Source: Bacillota bacterium
GTDB lineage: Bacteria; Bacillota; Clostridia; Acetivibrionales; DTU013
DNA: 64,000 nt
NCBI GenBank assembly: GCA_023409735.1
Contig: JAEYRB010000056.1
Span: forward strand, 1-64,000
Direction: 5' to 3'
The first letter of the stretch is position 1. Each line of letters opens with the position of its first letter. Under the pieces are notes generated by a model. That model saw nothing but the letters and a program-made list of their open reading frames with translations. It made no database searches and was not told the DNA's origin. Below are positions 35,517-45,545 of the stretch, piece after piece. The translations under genes and the position numbers were made by a program.

Positions 35517-36179
35517 TTATTTTTGTACAATAACATTCCATTTCGTATATGGGAATGGATTATCGTTAAAATCAATCCTTGTCTCTTTATATGTGACAAT
35601 AATTTCTGTTAAGCTGAGTATTGTCCACTTTTTGAACAGCTTTCTTATATCCTGTTCATCAAAGTAATGGTGAGGCACTCCGGTTTCAGGACCTCTATCA
35701 ATAATAAATGTATTTTTTTCTATCTCTTTGCCGCGTTCGGCTTTATCACTTAAAAGAACCAATGAAACCATGAACATACCGCTATCATAAAGGCTTTTAT
35801 ACACACGTTCTACAGCCTTTTCAATATTCCCGATAGTGTTATGATGTATTGCATCCCATGATATTGCACCATGAAACCTCGTACCTGCGAATGGGTTGTC
35901 AGTCATGTCCGCTATCTTGAGGACAGCATTTAAACCATTCTTTTCAAGTAGCTTCTGAGTGTAGTTGATTCCATTTTCAGATATATCACTTCCATATGCA
36001 TTATGCCCCATCTGAGATATCAATACGGTATGTCTTCCTGCACCACAGCATAGATCCCACACAGATAGCGGTCTATCCGGAAACCTATTCTCAAGAAGCT
36101 TTATAAACTTTTGTACTTCCGGTTGTGGTAAGTCTGCGATGTAACTTTTATCTAGAAATAATTCATTCCATGTTGCCAT
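35517..36179 (-). CDS. SAM-dependent methyltransferase, class I
   Basis: The 220-residue protein shows the Rossmann motif I DLCCGAGRHT, motif II acidic end AYGSDIS, and motif IV GAISWDAIHH. The fold binds S-adenosylmethionine. The substrate is not evident. GGAGG precedes the ATG. It is convergent with the UroD-family gene. Confidence 0.85.
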   Translation of the reverse strand: MATWNELFLDKSYIADLPQPEVQKFIKLLENRFPDRPLSVWDLCCGAGRHTVLISQMGHNAYGSDISENGINYTQKLLEKNGLNAVLKIADMTDNPFAGTRFHGAISWDAIHHNTIGNIEKAVERVYKSLYDSGMFMVSLVLLSDKAERGKEIEKNTFIIDRGPETGVPHHYFDEQDIRKLFKKWTILSLTEIIVTYKETRIDFNDNPFPYTKWNVIVQK

Positions 36180-36243
36180 TTGAAGCCTCCACTAACTATT
36201 AAATCATTCATCTATTTAAAACTATTATGTTGGAGTTAATAAA

Positions 36244-36369
36244 ATAATTATGCTGTAAACGGACTGGTATACTTATAGTAATTAAATAATTATGCTGTAA
36301 ACGAACTGGTATACTAATAGTAATTGAATAATTATGCTGTGAAGCATACTGGTGTACTTATAATAATGA
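36244..36369. repeat. Three tandem 42-bp repeats
   Basis: Three abutting 42-bp units each begin ATAATTATGCTGT and contain ACTGGT(A/G)TAC, at 36244, 36286 and 36328. The third is the most diverged. They lie in the spacer upstream of the leftward methyltransferase gene and beyond the GreA 3' end. Confidence 0.9.
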
Positions 36370-36497
36370 AATAATTACCTTATGTCAATAGAAAATGGAT
36401 ATAAGAAGGTTCAATTAAGACTTATTAAGTGCAAGAAACTTGACTTAGGACTCACGTTCCATGTGCTTTTAACTAGGAATAAATGATATGATACTGC

Positions 36498-36965
36498 TTA
36501 TTCAAGCTTCTCTAGAATTTCTACCAGGTATTTGCCGTTGGGAGCGTTGACCTCTACCGTTTCTCCAGCCTTCCTGCCTGCTAGTGCCTTACCTAGGTCG
36601 GATTCAATACTGATTTTCATGTTGATAGGATCAATATCAAGTGTTGTTACAAGAGTTACAATATCTTCATCGCCCTCATCGACAAATTTGATTCTTGCCT
36701 TGCTGTTAATACCTAAGGTTGCCGTATCTGCTTCCTCTTCGTCTATAATAGTTGCTGTTGAGATCATATACATAAGATATTGTATTCTGTTATCATTTTC
36801 CCTGTAATTTCTGCAGGCTTCCTTATATTCTGCATTTTCGGAACGATCGCCATGAGCTGCAGCCTCTAACTTCTCCTTGGCTATTTCGGCTCTTTTAACA
36901 GTTAGTCTGTAGTCCATTTCCTCCTGGAGCTTTCTAATATTTTCCTTGGTCAATCTATTATTCAT
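36498..36965 (-). CDS. GreA-family transcription elongation factor
   Basis: The 155-residue product has the N-terminal coiled coil with the acidic tip motif HGDRSENAEYKEA, whose Asp and Glu place the metal in the RNA polymerase channel. The C-terminal FKBP-like domain ends APNGKYLVEIL. It stimulates cleavage of backtracked transcripts. GGGAGG lies before the ATG at 36965. It is a stand-alone gene and could be a second GreA of the genome. Confidence 0.88.
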   Translation of the reverse strand: MNNRLTKENIRKLQEEMDYRLTVKRAEIAKEKLEAAAHGDRSENAEYKEACRNYRENDNRIQYLMYMISTATIIDEEEADTATLGINSKARIKFVDEGDEDIVTLVTTLDIDPINMKISIESDLGKALAGRKAGETVEVNAPNGKYLVEILEKLE

Positions 36966-37095
36966 ATATAAACCTCCCGGCAATAAATCATATATAAACA
37001 TTTTAATAAGCATAATAATAGCAGTATAACACTATAAATTCAACCTGCGTTAAGCTTTTGTACAGAAACCTAAAATTTCGCCAATACCTTTATTA

Positions 37096-37278
37096 TCACA
37101 TTTGCTTCTTTACTATTTTGTACTCATCTCCAAGCTGGAAATATGGGCAGTTATCAAAGCTATTTGTCATAAATCTGACCATTTCATCCTCATCCAGATT
37201 TATTTCACAGGTGTAGCATTCATATTCTTCATCATACGTATAGTTAATGCAGCAATCGCAATTAGTTTTTCCACTCAT
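37096..37278 (-). CDS. Small Cys-rich protein (DUF6472-like)
   Basis: A 60-residue protein with CDCCINYTYDEEYECYTCEI and CPYFQLGDEYKIV, matching a small clostridial family of unknown function. Four conserved cysteines suggest metal binding. AGGAGG precedes the ATG at 37278. Confidence 0.75.
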   Translation of the reverse strand: MSGKTNCDCCINYTYDEEYECYTCEINLDEDEMVRFMTNSFDNCPYFQLGDEYKIVKKQM

Positions 37279-37541
37279 TAGACGAATCCTCCTCAAAAAT
37301 GCCGATACTCTATAATTCAGTGTTAAAGGGCTGAATAAGTATATGCAATATTATAGCACAACACCTACCCTCCATAGAAGTGCAGTACATCTTGTGATTT
37401 GATATAACATACCCCCAATATGCTTCTCAGGAACTCTATTTTTAAGTGATAAACTGATTTATTTTGAATTTATGAAACTTTTTACAGATTTTTACGTCTA
37501 ATTATTATGATATTTTCAATGACTGTGAAGGGAAAGCTGAA

Positions 37542-38048
37542 ATGAGGGAAACAAGTAATATTTTCACAGATGAGCGCAGCGGAAGATTGGTTTACAAAAT
37601 AATACTGATAACTGTTTTTGTTCTTTATATAGCATTTTTGTTTTACCAGACATTTATCAGTCCTATATATGGACGAGCCTATTCACATCGGTGTATTAAT
37701 ATCATTCCATTCAGAACTATCAGTCAGTTTATGAGTGCAAGGTATAACAGAAGCATAAAAATCATAAATGTGCTTGGCAATGTTGTTGTTTTTATGCCGC
37801 TGGGTATTATGCTGCCTTTGCTTTCAAAACGTTTGGCGGGCGTTGCCAAAGGGGTCTTATTCTCAGCAGGTCTTTCTGCGGTAATTGAAATAATGCAATA
37901 TATTTTTGCTGTTGGTGTAACTGATATCGACGATTTGATTTTAAATATTTTGGGGGGCTTTCTGGGAAGCGTTTTGTGTACCTATATTTACAATGCTATT
38001 AAAAGGAATCACCGCTTAAACAGCAAGTCATCACAAACGCCTTTATAA
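37542..38048 (+). CDS. VanZ-like membrane protein
   Basis: The 168-residue protein has four hydrophobic helices and the VanZ-type features NIIPFRTI, NVVVFMPLGIMLPL and the ending DIDDLILNILGGFLG. VanZ-like proteins are linked to glycopeptide tolerance and envelope biology, without a known catalytic role. Close spacing to the two-component system may be only positional. Confidence 0.85.
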   Translation: MRETSNIFTDERSGRLVYKIILITVFVLYIAFLFYQTFISPIYGRAYSHRCINIIPFRTISQFMSARYNRSIKIINVLGNVVVFMPLGIMLPLLSKRLAGVAKGVLFSAGLSAVIEIMQYIFAVGVTDIDDLILNILGGFLGSVLCTYIYNAIKRNHRLNSKSSQTPL

Positions 38049-38366
38049 CAATTTAAAGTAGGTGGCTCAAGATGTCCAGGGTCTATGTTTTGGAGGAGTA
38101 TATGCACGCCTTGCTATACAAAGCATCCTAGGCTTGGCCGAATTCGCCATCTGACAGATTAGGCATCCGCAGTATCACAATCGTTTTTGTAAGAAATTCT
38201 TAAGAAAAATATCTACATTAGTGTTAAAATTAGTTGGTATTATTTAATCAGGATATATCAGCTGATGGCCTGTAAATCAAACAAGAGGAAGTTTAGTTCT
38301 ATAAAAGGCGGGGCGCTGGTCTCGGCAGCCTGTAAAAGCAGCATAAACGGCTATGGAGGTCAAGGT
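38049..38366 (+). other. Leader region of the two-component system
   Basis: No gene is visible. A TTCTTAAGAA palindrome (38197-38206) and an AT-rich stretch before the regulator gene could serve as an autoregulatory promoter. The regulator's TGGAGGT site is at 38354-38360. Confidence 0.35.
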
Positions 38367-39056
38367 ATGTATAATATACTGGTGTGTGACGATGATAAAG
38401 CCATTGTCAACGCACTTGAAATTTATCTTAAGCAAGAAGGCTATTCTGTACTTAAGGCTTATGATGGTAAAGAGGCGTTAAGAATGATCGAGGAGAAAGA
38501 AACTCACCTGATCATACTTGATATAATGATGCCCGGCCTTGATGGGATCATGACGACCATAAAGGTAAGGGAAAAACACAACATACCCATTATTCTATTA
38601 TCTGCCAAATCACAGGATACCGATAAAATTGCGGGCTTGAATTTCGGCGCAGACGATTATGTAACAAAGCCTTTTAATCCGCTTGAGCTTCTTGCAAGAG
38701 TAAAATCACAGCTTAGGCGGTACACGAGGCTTGGAAGCATGGAAAAGAAAACGGGCGTTATTGAGACAGGCGGGTTAACGCTGGATGATGAGCTGAAGGA
38801 GATACGTGTTGATGGTGAGTTGATCAAGGTTACACCTATAGAATACCGTATTATTAAGCTGCTTATGGAGAATCTGGGACGCGTTTTTTCAATTGATGAT
38901 ATATATGAAAGAGTTTGGAATGAACCATCATTTTCTGCGGAGAATACAGTGGCAGTTCATATTAGACGTATCCGCGAAAAGATGGAGATCAACCCAAGAG
39001 AGCCTAAATATTTAAAGGTGGTGTGGGGAATTGGATACAAAATCGAAAAGCTTTAG
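38367..39056 (+). CDS. OmpR-family response regulator
   Basis: The 229-residue protein begins MYNILVCDDD (acidic pocket) with the phosphoacceptor Asp52 in ILDIMMPG and the conserved Lys in VTKPF. A C-terminal winged helix (IEYRIIKLLMENLGRVFS and VHIRRIREKME) follows. ATG at 38367 follows TGGAGGT; the frame is open upstream but without homology. Its gene overlaps that of the kinase by 26 bp, so the pair is translationally coupled. Confidence 0.93.
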   Translation: MYNILVCDDDKAIVNALEIYLKQEGYSVLKAYDGKEALRMIEEKETHLIILDIMMPGLDGIMTTIKVREKHNIPIILLSAKSQDTDKIAGLNFGADDYVTKPFNPLELLARVKSQLRRYTRLGSMEKKTGVIETGGLTLDDELKEIRVDGELIKVTPIEYRIIKLLMENLGRVFSIDDIYERVWNEPSFSAENTVAVHIRRIREKMEINPREPKYLKVVWGIGYKIEKL

Positions 39057-41085
39057 ATATTCTTTGGTAGCCAAGGCACTGGCAATATTTTTAATATTGG
39101 TTTCCTATGCCGGGGTTTTCAGGGCTATTGCTTTCTATGCGCTGCATGCAGATGTCTTATCAGCCGAGACATACTATGAGAGCATTTCCTATAAAGATCA
39201 ATTTCAAAGCTACATAAGATACGTTGTAGGGTGCTCAAGGGTTAATACCCTGAAAGCCAGAGCTAATACCGAAGCGAATTCCGGGATCGATTCTGCAGAT
39301 GAACAAGATCTGTCAGGTAGTGCTATGATGCAAAGAGAATTAGACAAATCTGTAAACTTTAAATATGCAGTGGTCAATACTGCTACAAATGAATACGAGA
39401 CAAATATTGCGTTGGATGGAGATTCAATACAAAATGCAGCAGAAAAGCTTTTAGTAAACAAAAGCTGGATATATTATTCTGTAGCAGATGAAAAACGTGA
39501 ATATAATAATTTAATGGTAAGGGATTATAATACGAAAAACTTCTTTGATTATATTGCAAGTGAGCTTGGAAATGGTCCATTTGTGCTTTATGCAGCCATA
39601 CAGGACGAGCATGTCCCGGGTGATGCATTTTATGATATAAAGCAGGATTTTGTGAGTAGTGCACAGCAAGTGTCCGGCATTATCTTAACTGGAGCAGCAG
39701 CACTGTTAATTGGGATACTCAGCTTCATATACCTTGTTTCCGTAGCAGGTCGCAAGCAAAAGGAAGGGCAAATCGATCCTGCTCTTATCGATTGGTTATA
39801 TACCGATATACATACACTGATCACAGCAGCTATTATTACAGTTTCTGCGGCCATTGCAGATGAAATCTTCAATACCATCGGAAGCAGGTCATATCAGGAA
39901 ATATGCATGCTTATTATTTCTTCACTGGATATTATGGTATTGCTTTGCTATAGCCTTAGCATGATACGCCACATAAAGAGAAGGACACTGTTTAGGCACA
40001 CGTTGATATATAATTTGTGCAAGGGGTTGTACCATATATTTGGCCAGTTCCTTGGACAGATATTCAGCAAAAAAGCTTTTAAACCTGTGATTATTTTAAT
40101 AATTCTGGCTTATGGATGGCTAAACGCAATATTTGCTTTAGCAATGAGAAACAGCGGAGGAAGCGAATTAGCTTTTCTCATTATTGTTGGATTGAACATT
40201 GGCTTGATCTATTTTACATTAAAAGCACTATCATCATTGGCAACAATAATGAAATGGGTCAATGAAATGTCAAAGGGAAATCTGGATGTAAATCTTGAAG
40301 CTAATAGGATGTCACGCTCGTTAGTACCATTTGCTAATGATATAGGATGCCTGCAGACAGGATTAAAGGAAGCGGTAAAGGAAGCAGTAAAAGGTGAGAG
40401 ACTAAAAACTGAGCTTATCACAAATGTATCACATGACCTCAAGACGCCACTTACATCTATCATTAATTATGTTGACCTATTAAAAAAGGAGGCAATTGAT
40501 AATGAAACGGTGAATGATTATATAGGTGTACTTGACGAAAAGTCAGCAAGGCTAAAGAAGCTTATTGATGATTTATTGGAAGCTTCGAAGGCAGCCAGCG
40601 GTAATGTGAATGTTAATATTGGCAATATTGATCTTTGCCAACTTGTGGAGCAGTCAGTTGCAGAGTTCAGCGATAAAGCAGCGGAGGCAGGCCTTGATAT
40701 CCGTATGAGACTTACCGAGGAACCGACAGTGGTTCGCGGTGATGGGGCTTTGATGTGGAGAATTATGGACAATTTACTGTCTAACACAGTTAAGTATTCT
40801 CAAAGGAACTCAAGAGTTTATATAAGTATTGATGAGGCAGATGGATATGGTACAATAACCGTAAAGAACATTTCCGAGGCACCTTTGGATATATCGACAG
40901 ATCAGCTTATGGAACGTTTTGTACGCGGGGATAAATCACGCACTACGGAGGGCTCAGGACTTGGACTGTCAATAGCAAAGAGCCTTGTACAAACGCAAAA
41001 AGGTACGCTTGAGATTAGTGTTGACGGGGACTTGTTCAAAGTTATTGTCAGGATTCCCATTGCGGATGAAAAGATGACGGCGTAA
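39031..41085 (+). CDS. Membrane sensor histidine kinase
   Basis: The 684-residue protein starts at TTG, preceded by AAGGTGGTG inside the response-regulator gene. A first transmembrane helix at about 12-35, an extracytoplasmic region, several more helices (about 210-400) and a HAMP-like segment come first. HisKA follows with His468 in NVSHDLKTPLTS, then HATPase_c with N box MDNLLSNTVKYS and G box GSGLGLSIAKSL. The many membrane helices suggest a signal at or within the membrane, for example cell-wall stress. Confidence 0.9.
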   Translation: MDTKSKSFRYSLVAKALAIFLILVSYAGVFRAIAFYALHADVLSAETYYESISYKDQFQSYIRYVVGCSRVNTLKARANTEANSGIDSADEQDLSGSAMMQRELDKSVNFKYAVVNTATNEYETNIALDGDSIQNAAEKLLVNKSWIYYSVADEKREYNNLMVRDYNTKNFFDYIASELGNGPFVLYAAIQDEHVPGDAFYDIKQDFVSSAQQVSGIILTGAAALLIGILSFIYLVSVAGRKQKEGQIDPALIDWLYTDIHTLITAAIITVSAAIADEIFNTIGSRSYQEICMLIISSLDIMVLLCYSLSMIRHIKRRTLFRHTLIYNLCKGLYHIFGQFLGQIFSKKAFKPVIILIILAYGWLNAIFALAMRNSGGSELAFLIIVGLNIGLIYFTLKALSSLATIMKWVNEMSKGNLDVNLEANRMSRSLVPFANDIGCLQTGLKEAVKEAVKGERLKTELITNVSHDLKTPLTSIINYVDLLKKEAIDNETVNDYIGVLDEKSARLKKLIDDLLEASKAASGNVNVNIGNIDLCQLVEQSVAEFSDKAAEAGLDIRMRLTEEPTVVRGDGALMWRIMDNLLSNTVKYSQRNSRVYISIDEADGYGTITVKNISEAPLDISTDQLMERFVRGDKSRTTEGSGLGLSIAKSLVQTQKGTLEISVDGDLFKVIVRIPIADEKMTA

Positions 41086-41365
41086 TAAATCATAAAGCTT
41101 TAGTTGTATTGCATAAGGTAGTAGGTGCATCGCAAGAAGGTTTAAAGCGCAAGATGCAGGCACATTACTTAAAATGATAAACGTATATCAAAATTCATAG
41201 TGTAATTGTAAAGGTACAATACTAATACATATAAAACTCATTTTGTATTGTGTAAATACTAGGTAATCTATAAGATATAAAATGAGGCTAAACATATAAG
41301 GTAAAATAAAGTAGGTACAAAAGCATAATGACAAAGCTGTGATATCATTTCTGGAGGGATATTAA

Positions 41366-42094
41366 GTGAAGCTTACAGTACTTGGTAATAACGGCCCGTT
41401 CCCGGCGGCTGGTGGAGCGTGCTCCGGCTATCTGATAAATGAGAGAGATACTAATATTTTAATCGACTGCGGCAATGGGGCGCTCTCCAATCTGCAGAAA
41501 ATTATCAGCTTTGAAAGGCTTGACGCAATTGTACTGACACATCTTCACAGCGATCATATATCTGATATGTTTGTTCTGAAATATGCTGTTCAGATAAAAA
41601 GGAAGCGAGGCCAGATGGAACGTTTGCTGAAGGTTTATGCGCCGCCTGAACCAAAGCCTGAATTTGAAAGCCTTGATGTAAAGGATGCTTTTGACTTGCA
41701 GCCGATTTATTCTGATCTGGAATTGAAAATAGATAATATCACTGTTACATTTAAGGAGATGACTCATCCATTCAAGGATTTTGGTGTTGCAATGCAATGT
41801 AGTGGGAAAAGATTTGTTTTTTCTGGTGATACCTCATGGAATGATCGAATTGTCAGCTTTGCAAGGGACGCCGATCTGTTGCTGCTGGACGCAGGACTCC
41901 TCAACCGGGATTATGCTCCAAATTCGCCGCATCTTACAGCAGAGCAGTGCGGAAGGATTGCCGACGAGGCGAGAGCAAAGAGGCTTCTTTTGACACATCT
42001 ATGGCCTGAGTATGATGTAAATGAACTTCTCAAAGAAGCGGGCAGAAACGATAGAACACAAATTGCACAGCTTTTGAACGAATATGAGATATAA
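41366..42094 (+). CDS. MBL-fold metallo-hydrolase
   Basis: The 242-residue protein has the metal motif LTHLHSDHISD, a later His in EMTHPFKDFG, Asp in FSGDTSW, and His in LLLTHLWPEY. These complete a two-metal site of the RNase Z/phosphodiesterase-like branch. GTG start with GGAGGG upstream. A role in nucleotide or phosphodiester hydrolysis is likely; the substrate is unknown. Confidence 0.87.
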   Translation: MKLTVLGNNGPFPAAGGACSGYLINERDTNILIDCGNGALSNLQKIISFERLDAIVLTHLHSDHISDMFVLKYAVQIKRKRGQMERLLKVYAPPEPKPEFESLDVKDAFDLQPIYSDLELKIDNITVTFKEMTHPFKDFGVAMQCSGKRFVFSGDTSWNDRIVSFARDADLLLLDAGLLNRDYAPNSPHLTAEQCGRIADEARAKRLLLTHLWPEYDVNELLKEAGRNDRTQIAQLLNEYEI

Positions 42095-42186
42095 GATTTG
42101 CCATTACAATTGTTAATTGAAGTAAGGAAAAGCTACTTGAGTATAACAGGTAATTGTGATACGAAGGGTGGTAATAGTAAATACAA

Positions 42187-42230
42187 AAGCCTTCTGCTGT
42201 GGTATTATTCCTCAACAGAAGGCCTTATTT
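42187..42230. terminator. Terminator between the MBL and MCP genes
   Basis: GCCTTCTG at 42189 pairs with CAGAAGGC at 42216, with flanking A-rich and T-rich sides, so it could serve both convergent genes. Confidence 0.7.
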
Positions 42231-42363
42231 ATTAACTTGGGAGTACTCTTATACTTGCCTGATCATTTCTCAAAATGCTTCTTGTGCTTTTGTTTGAACC
42301 ATCTCTTATGCCTATTCTTAAAGCTGGTTTATACAATTGCTCAAGCCATTTATTATGAAAGTG

Positions 42364-43623
42364 CTATCTTATCTTGTATTTTTTCAGATTCTTATCAAGC
42401 TCCTGAACAAGCTCATCAAGTCTTGCTGCATCTGCCTGCATGTCATCGATAGCCTTCAGCTGATGTTCGGTAGTGGCAGCAACCTCTTCACTGGCAGCGG
42501 CTGTTTCCTGCGATACTGAGGATATGTTATTAATTGCTGATATAACATTATCTTTGTCATGTTGAATTCTGGAAATTGCATCGTTAACGTCCTTAATTTT
42601 TTCAACTATTGTAGTTATTCCATTTGCAATATCGCCAAAGGCCGTATTTGTTTTATCAACAGCTGCACTTTGCTCTCTTGATGCCTTTTGCATAAGCTCC
42701 ATAGCAATCTTAGCCTGCTTGGATTCCTCGTTTATTCCTTCAACCAGGGTTGTAATTTCCTCAGTAGCATGTCTGCTCTGATCAGCAAGGTTCCTTACCT
42801 CCTCGGCTACTACGGCAAAGCCTTTGCCGGCCTCTCCTGCCCTTGCAGCTTCTATTGCGGCATTAAGAGACAGCATATTGGTTTGCTCGGCTATATCCTC
42901 AATAGACTGAACAAACTGACCTATATTTTGTGTAGTATTAGTGAGCCTTTCAATTACTGATAATACTTTTTCGGTGGATGCAAAATTCTCATCTGATTTG
43001 GTATGTAATATGTTTACAGATTCCATACCAATATCATTCAAGCTATGTATTGTATCAGTTTCTTTCATAACACTGAAATAGCTTTCATAAACAAAGTTGA
43101 TCTGTTCTGATAACTTATCTACAAGCTGTACTCCCTGTTGTGCTTCCTGCGCCTGAAGAGTGGCTCCTTTTGCAATTTCGTCGACCGTACTTGTTATATC
43201 TCCCATTGCATCTGATGCCTGGCGGGCTGTTGCTCCAACTTTTCTCGATGCCTGAATTATGGAGATAGATAATGTAAAAAAGCTTTCGATAAGTGCTCTT
43301 ATATCACTTAACACAGAGTTTATTATTGATGCAACTCCACCAAGTACTCCAAAGGTTTTTGAATCTACAAACTTTGAATAATCGCCTTGCTTTATCACAT
43401 CAAGATCAATTGCCAGTTTATTGGCATTTTTTTTAACCACAATATTATTAAATATTTTGGATAAAACCGACGTCAGGATGGATACAACAATTGCCCAAAT
43501 GACAGGTATAACCTGCTTTGTCAGAAGTCCTGCCAGAACACCCATTATTACTCCGGCAACAATAGGTACGAAAATATCAAGTTTGCTGTTGCTTGATGTA
43601 TTCTGTTTATTACCCTTACTCAT
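42364..43623 (-). CDS. Methyl-accepting chemotaxis protein without external sensor
   Basis: The 419-residue protein has two adjacent transmembrane helices at about 20-70 with almost no extracellular loop, then a cytoplasmic signalling coiled coil. The conserved hairpin tip IEAARAGEAGKGFAVVAEEV contacts CheA and CheW. With no periplasmic ligand domain it probably senses an internal or membrane-derived signal. GGGAGG precedes the ATG at 43623. Confidence 0.92.
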   Translation of the reverse strand: MSKGNKQNTSSNSKLDIFVPIVAGVIMGVLAGLLTKQVIPVIWAIVVSILTSVLSKIFNNIVVKKNANKLAIDLDVIKQGDYSKFVDSKTFGVLGGVASIINSVLSDIRALIESFFTLSISIIQASRKVGATARQASDAMGDITSTVDEIAKGATLQAQEAQQGVQLVDKLSEQINFVYESYFSVMKETDTIHSLNDIGMESVNILHTKSDENFASTEKVLSVIERLTNTTQNIGQFVQSIEDIAEQTNMLSLNAAIEAARAGEAGKGFAVVAEEVRNLADQSRHATEEITTLVEGINEESKQAKIAMELMQKASREQSAAVDKTNTAFGDIANGITTIVEKIKDVNDAISRIQHDKDNVISAINNISSVSQETAAASEEVAATTEHQLKAIDDMQADAARLDELVQELDKNLKKYKIR

Positions 43624-43815
43624 TATTATCCTCCCTCTACTATCTATCATTATTTTACTAATTTCGTCACATATTAATAAAATCCTGCCTATAATAACAA
43701 AAAATGAAAATTATTCTAGGATATTTAATGATAGAAGACCATATAAAACATATAAATTACACAGGAGGCTACATCAAAAAATTAAAAATGTTTAAAATCT
43801 ACTGTATATATTTCA

Positions 43816-43844
43816 TTGACAATACATGCATAATTGTATACAAT
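43816..43844 (+). promoter_or_regulatory. Citrate operon promoter with GntR/FCD-type operator
   Basis: TTGACA at 43816-43821, 17 bp, TACAAT at 43839-43844. A perfect 12-bp palindrome ATTGTATACAAT (43833-43844) covers the -10. GTATAC-centred palindromes are typical sites for FadR-subfamily GntR proteins, and one is encoded at the end of this gene group. Confidence 0.75.
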
Positions 43845-43879
43845 AATACAAATATGCAATGTGGAATAGGGTGAATAAA

Positions 43880-45259
43880 ATGTTGGAATTCAATAAAAAG
43901 ACAAATACACTGGAACAGACCCAGTATCGCTACTCACTTCAGGATGTTGCGACTCCCAATTTATACAGAGAAATATACAGCTATGATGAAATACCAAAAT
44001 GTGCATTTAACCACAGAAGAGTACCGATGTTTCCGGCAGATGAAATATGGATAACTGACACTACCTTTAGAGATGGGCAACAATCGAGAGCACCTTACAC
44101 TGTGGATCAGATTGTAACTCTTTTTGATATGTTGCATAGACTTGGGGGGCCAAATGGAATTATAAGGCAATGCGAGTTTTTCCTTTACAGCGATAGGGAC
44201 AAGGAAGCGATTTACAAGTGTAAGGAAAGAGGGTATGCCTTCCCTGAGGTTACGAGCTGGATAAGAGCTTCAAAAAATGACTTTCAGCTTGCAAAGGACA
44301 TGGGTATAAAGGAGAGCGGAATTCTTGTCAGCTGTTCAGACTACCATATATTTAAAAAGCTTAATATGACCAGAAGACAGGCTCTTGATCATTACATGGG
44401 AATAGTGAAGAGTGCTATTGAAGTCGGTATCAGACCACGCTGCCATTTTGAAGATATTACAAGGGCAGATTTCTATGGCTTTGTTGTGCCATTTGCACTC
44501 GAATTACGCAAACTGAGCGAGGAGAGCGGCATACCAATAAAGATACGAGCTTGTGATACACTGGGATATGGTGTGACGTATCCGGGTGCTGCTCTACCAA
44601 GAAGCGTTCCTGGTATAATATATGGACTTAGACATCATGCGGGATTCCCAAGTGAACTTCTAGAATGGCATGGTCACGATGATTTTTATAAGGCAGTTTC
44701 AAATTCAGCATGTGCATGGATGTATGGCGCATCAAGTGTAAACTGCTCTCTGCTGGGAATAGGCGAGAGAACCGGCAATACTCCGCTTGAAGCAATGGTA
44801 ATTGAGTACGCTCAGCTTAGAGGTGATACTGATGGAATGGACACCACTGTTATAACCGAGATAGCTGATTATTATGAAAAAGAGCTTAGTTATAGAATAC
44901 CGCCGAGGACACCGTTTGTGGGCAGGCATTTCAATGTTACACAGGCAGGTATACATGCTGACGGACTGCTGAAGGATGAAGAAATATATAATATATTTAA
45001 TACAAACAAACTACTGAATAGGCCTGTAGGAGTTGCCATAAATCAAACCTCAGGTGCTGCAGGAGTTGCACACTGGATCAATAGCTTCTTTGGTTTTACA
45101 GGAAGCAAAAAGCTGGATAAAAGAGATGAGAGAGTCACTAAAGTAAAGGACTGGGTCGATGAACAGTATAAAGGCGGCAGAGTTACAGCGCTAAGTGATA
45201 GCGAGCTTGAAGAAGCGATAAAGACTCTTGCCCCTGAGATATTCGACTTGGCTTTGTGA
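43880..45259 (+). CDS. Re-citrate synthase
   Basis: The 459-residue protein is of the isopropylmalate/homocitrate synthase type, with DTTFRDGQQ, HFEDITRADFYGF and the HGHDD metal motif. The length and features match the clostridial Re-citrate synthase first described in Clostridium kluyveri, and an aconitase gene follows directly. It condenses acetyl-CoA and oxaloacetate with Re stereochemistry, starting glutamate synthesis in anaerobes lacking the common Si enzyme. ATG at 43880 follows AGGGTG. A homocitrate or isopropylmalate synthase is the alternative, less likely given the aconitase neighbour. Confidence 0.85.
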   Translation: MLEFNKKTNTLEQTQYRYSLQDVATPNLYREIYSYDEIPKCAFNHRRVPMFPADEIWITDTTFRDGQQSRAPYTVDQIVTLFDMLHRLGGPNGIIRQCEFFLYSDRDKEAIYKCKERGYAFPEVTSWIRASKNDFQLAKDMGIKESGILVSCSDYHIFKKLNMTRRQALDHYMGIVKSAIEVGIRPRCHFEDITRADFYGFVVPFALELRKLSEESGIPIKIRACDTLGYGVTYPGAALPRSVPGIIYGLRHHAGFPSELLEWHGHDDFYKAVSNSACAWMYGASSVNCSLLGIGERTGNTPLEAMVIEYAQLRGDTDGMDTTVITEIADYYEKELSYRIPPRTPFVGRHFNVTQAGIHADGLLKDEEIYNIFNTNKLLNRPVGVAINQTSGAAGVAHWINSFFGFTGSKKLDKRDERVTKVKDWVDEQYKGGRVTALSDSELEEAIKTLAPEIFDLAL

Positions 45260-45545
45260 TATAATAGCTCTGTGCTGTCATAGCTTCGGTTATTGTAACG
45301 CCTATGTTTATAAGTAAAGCTTTTCAATTATAGAAAATATGGTATTTCAACGAGACTAGGGGATAGCTTGTCACGTTATAAGTAATTTGAAATGCCGTGC
45401 TATTTATTTTCGGAAGACCGAAACACATAAGGCAGATCACAACACACTCATATTTATTAGTTAAAGTAAGCTGTTGATAGTGTTAAAAGGCAATGAAAAA
45501 TTGGAATACACTATCAAGCAATAAGCTGAAGTAGGAGGATTAACA

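Noticed and set aside
36244..36369. CRISPR array
   Set aside because: The three 42-bp units abut directly with no spacers, and no cas genes are seen.
43880..45259. 2-Isopropylmalate synthase
   Set aside because: No leucine genes are near, the C-terminal regulatory domain is lacking, and aconitase follows directly.
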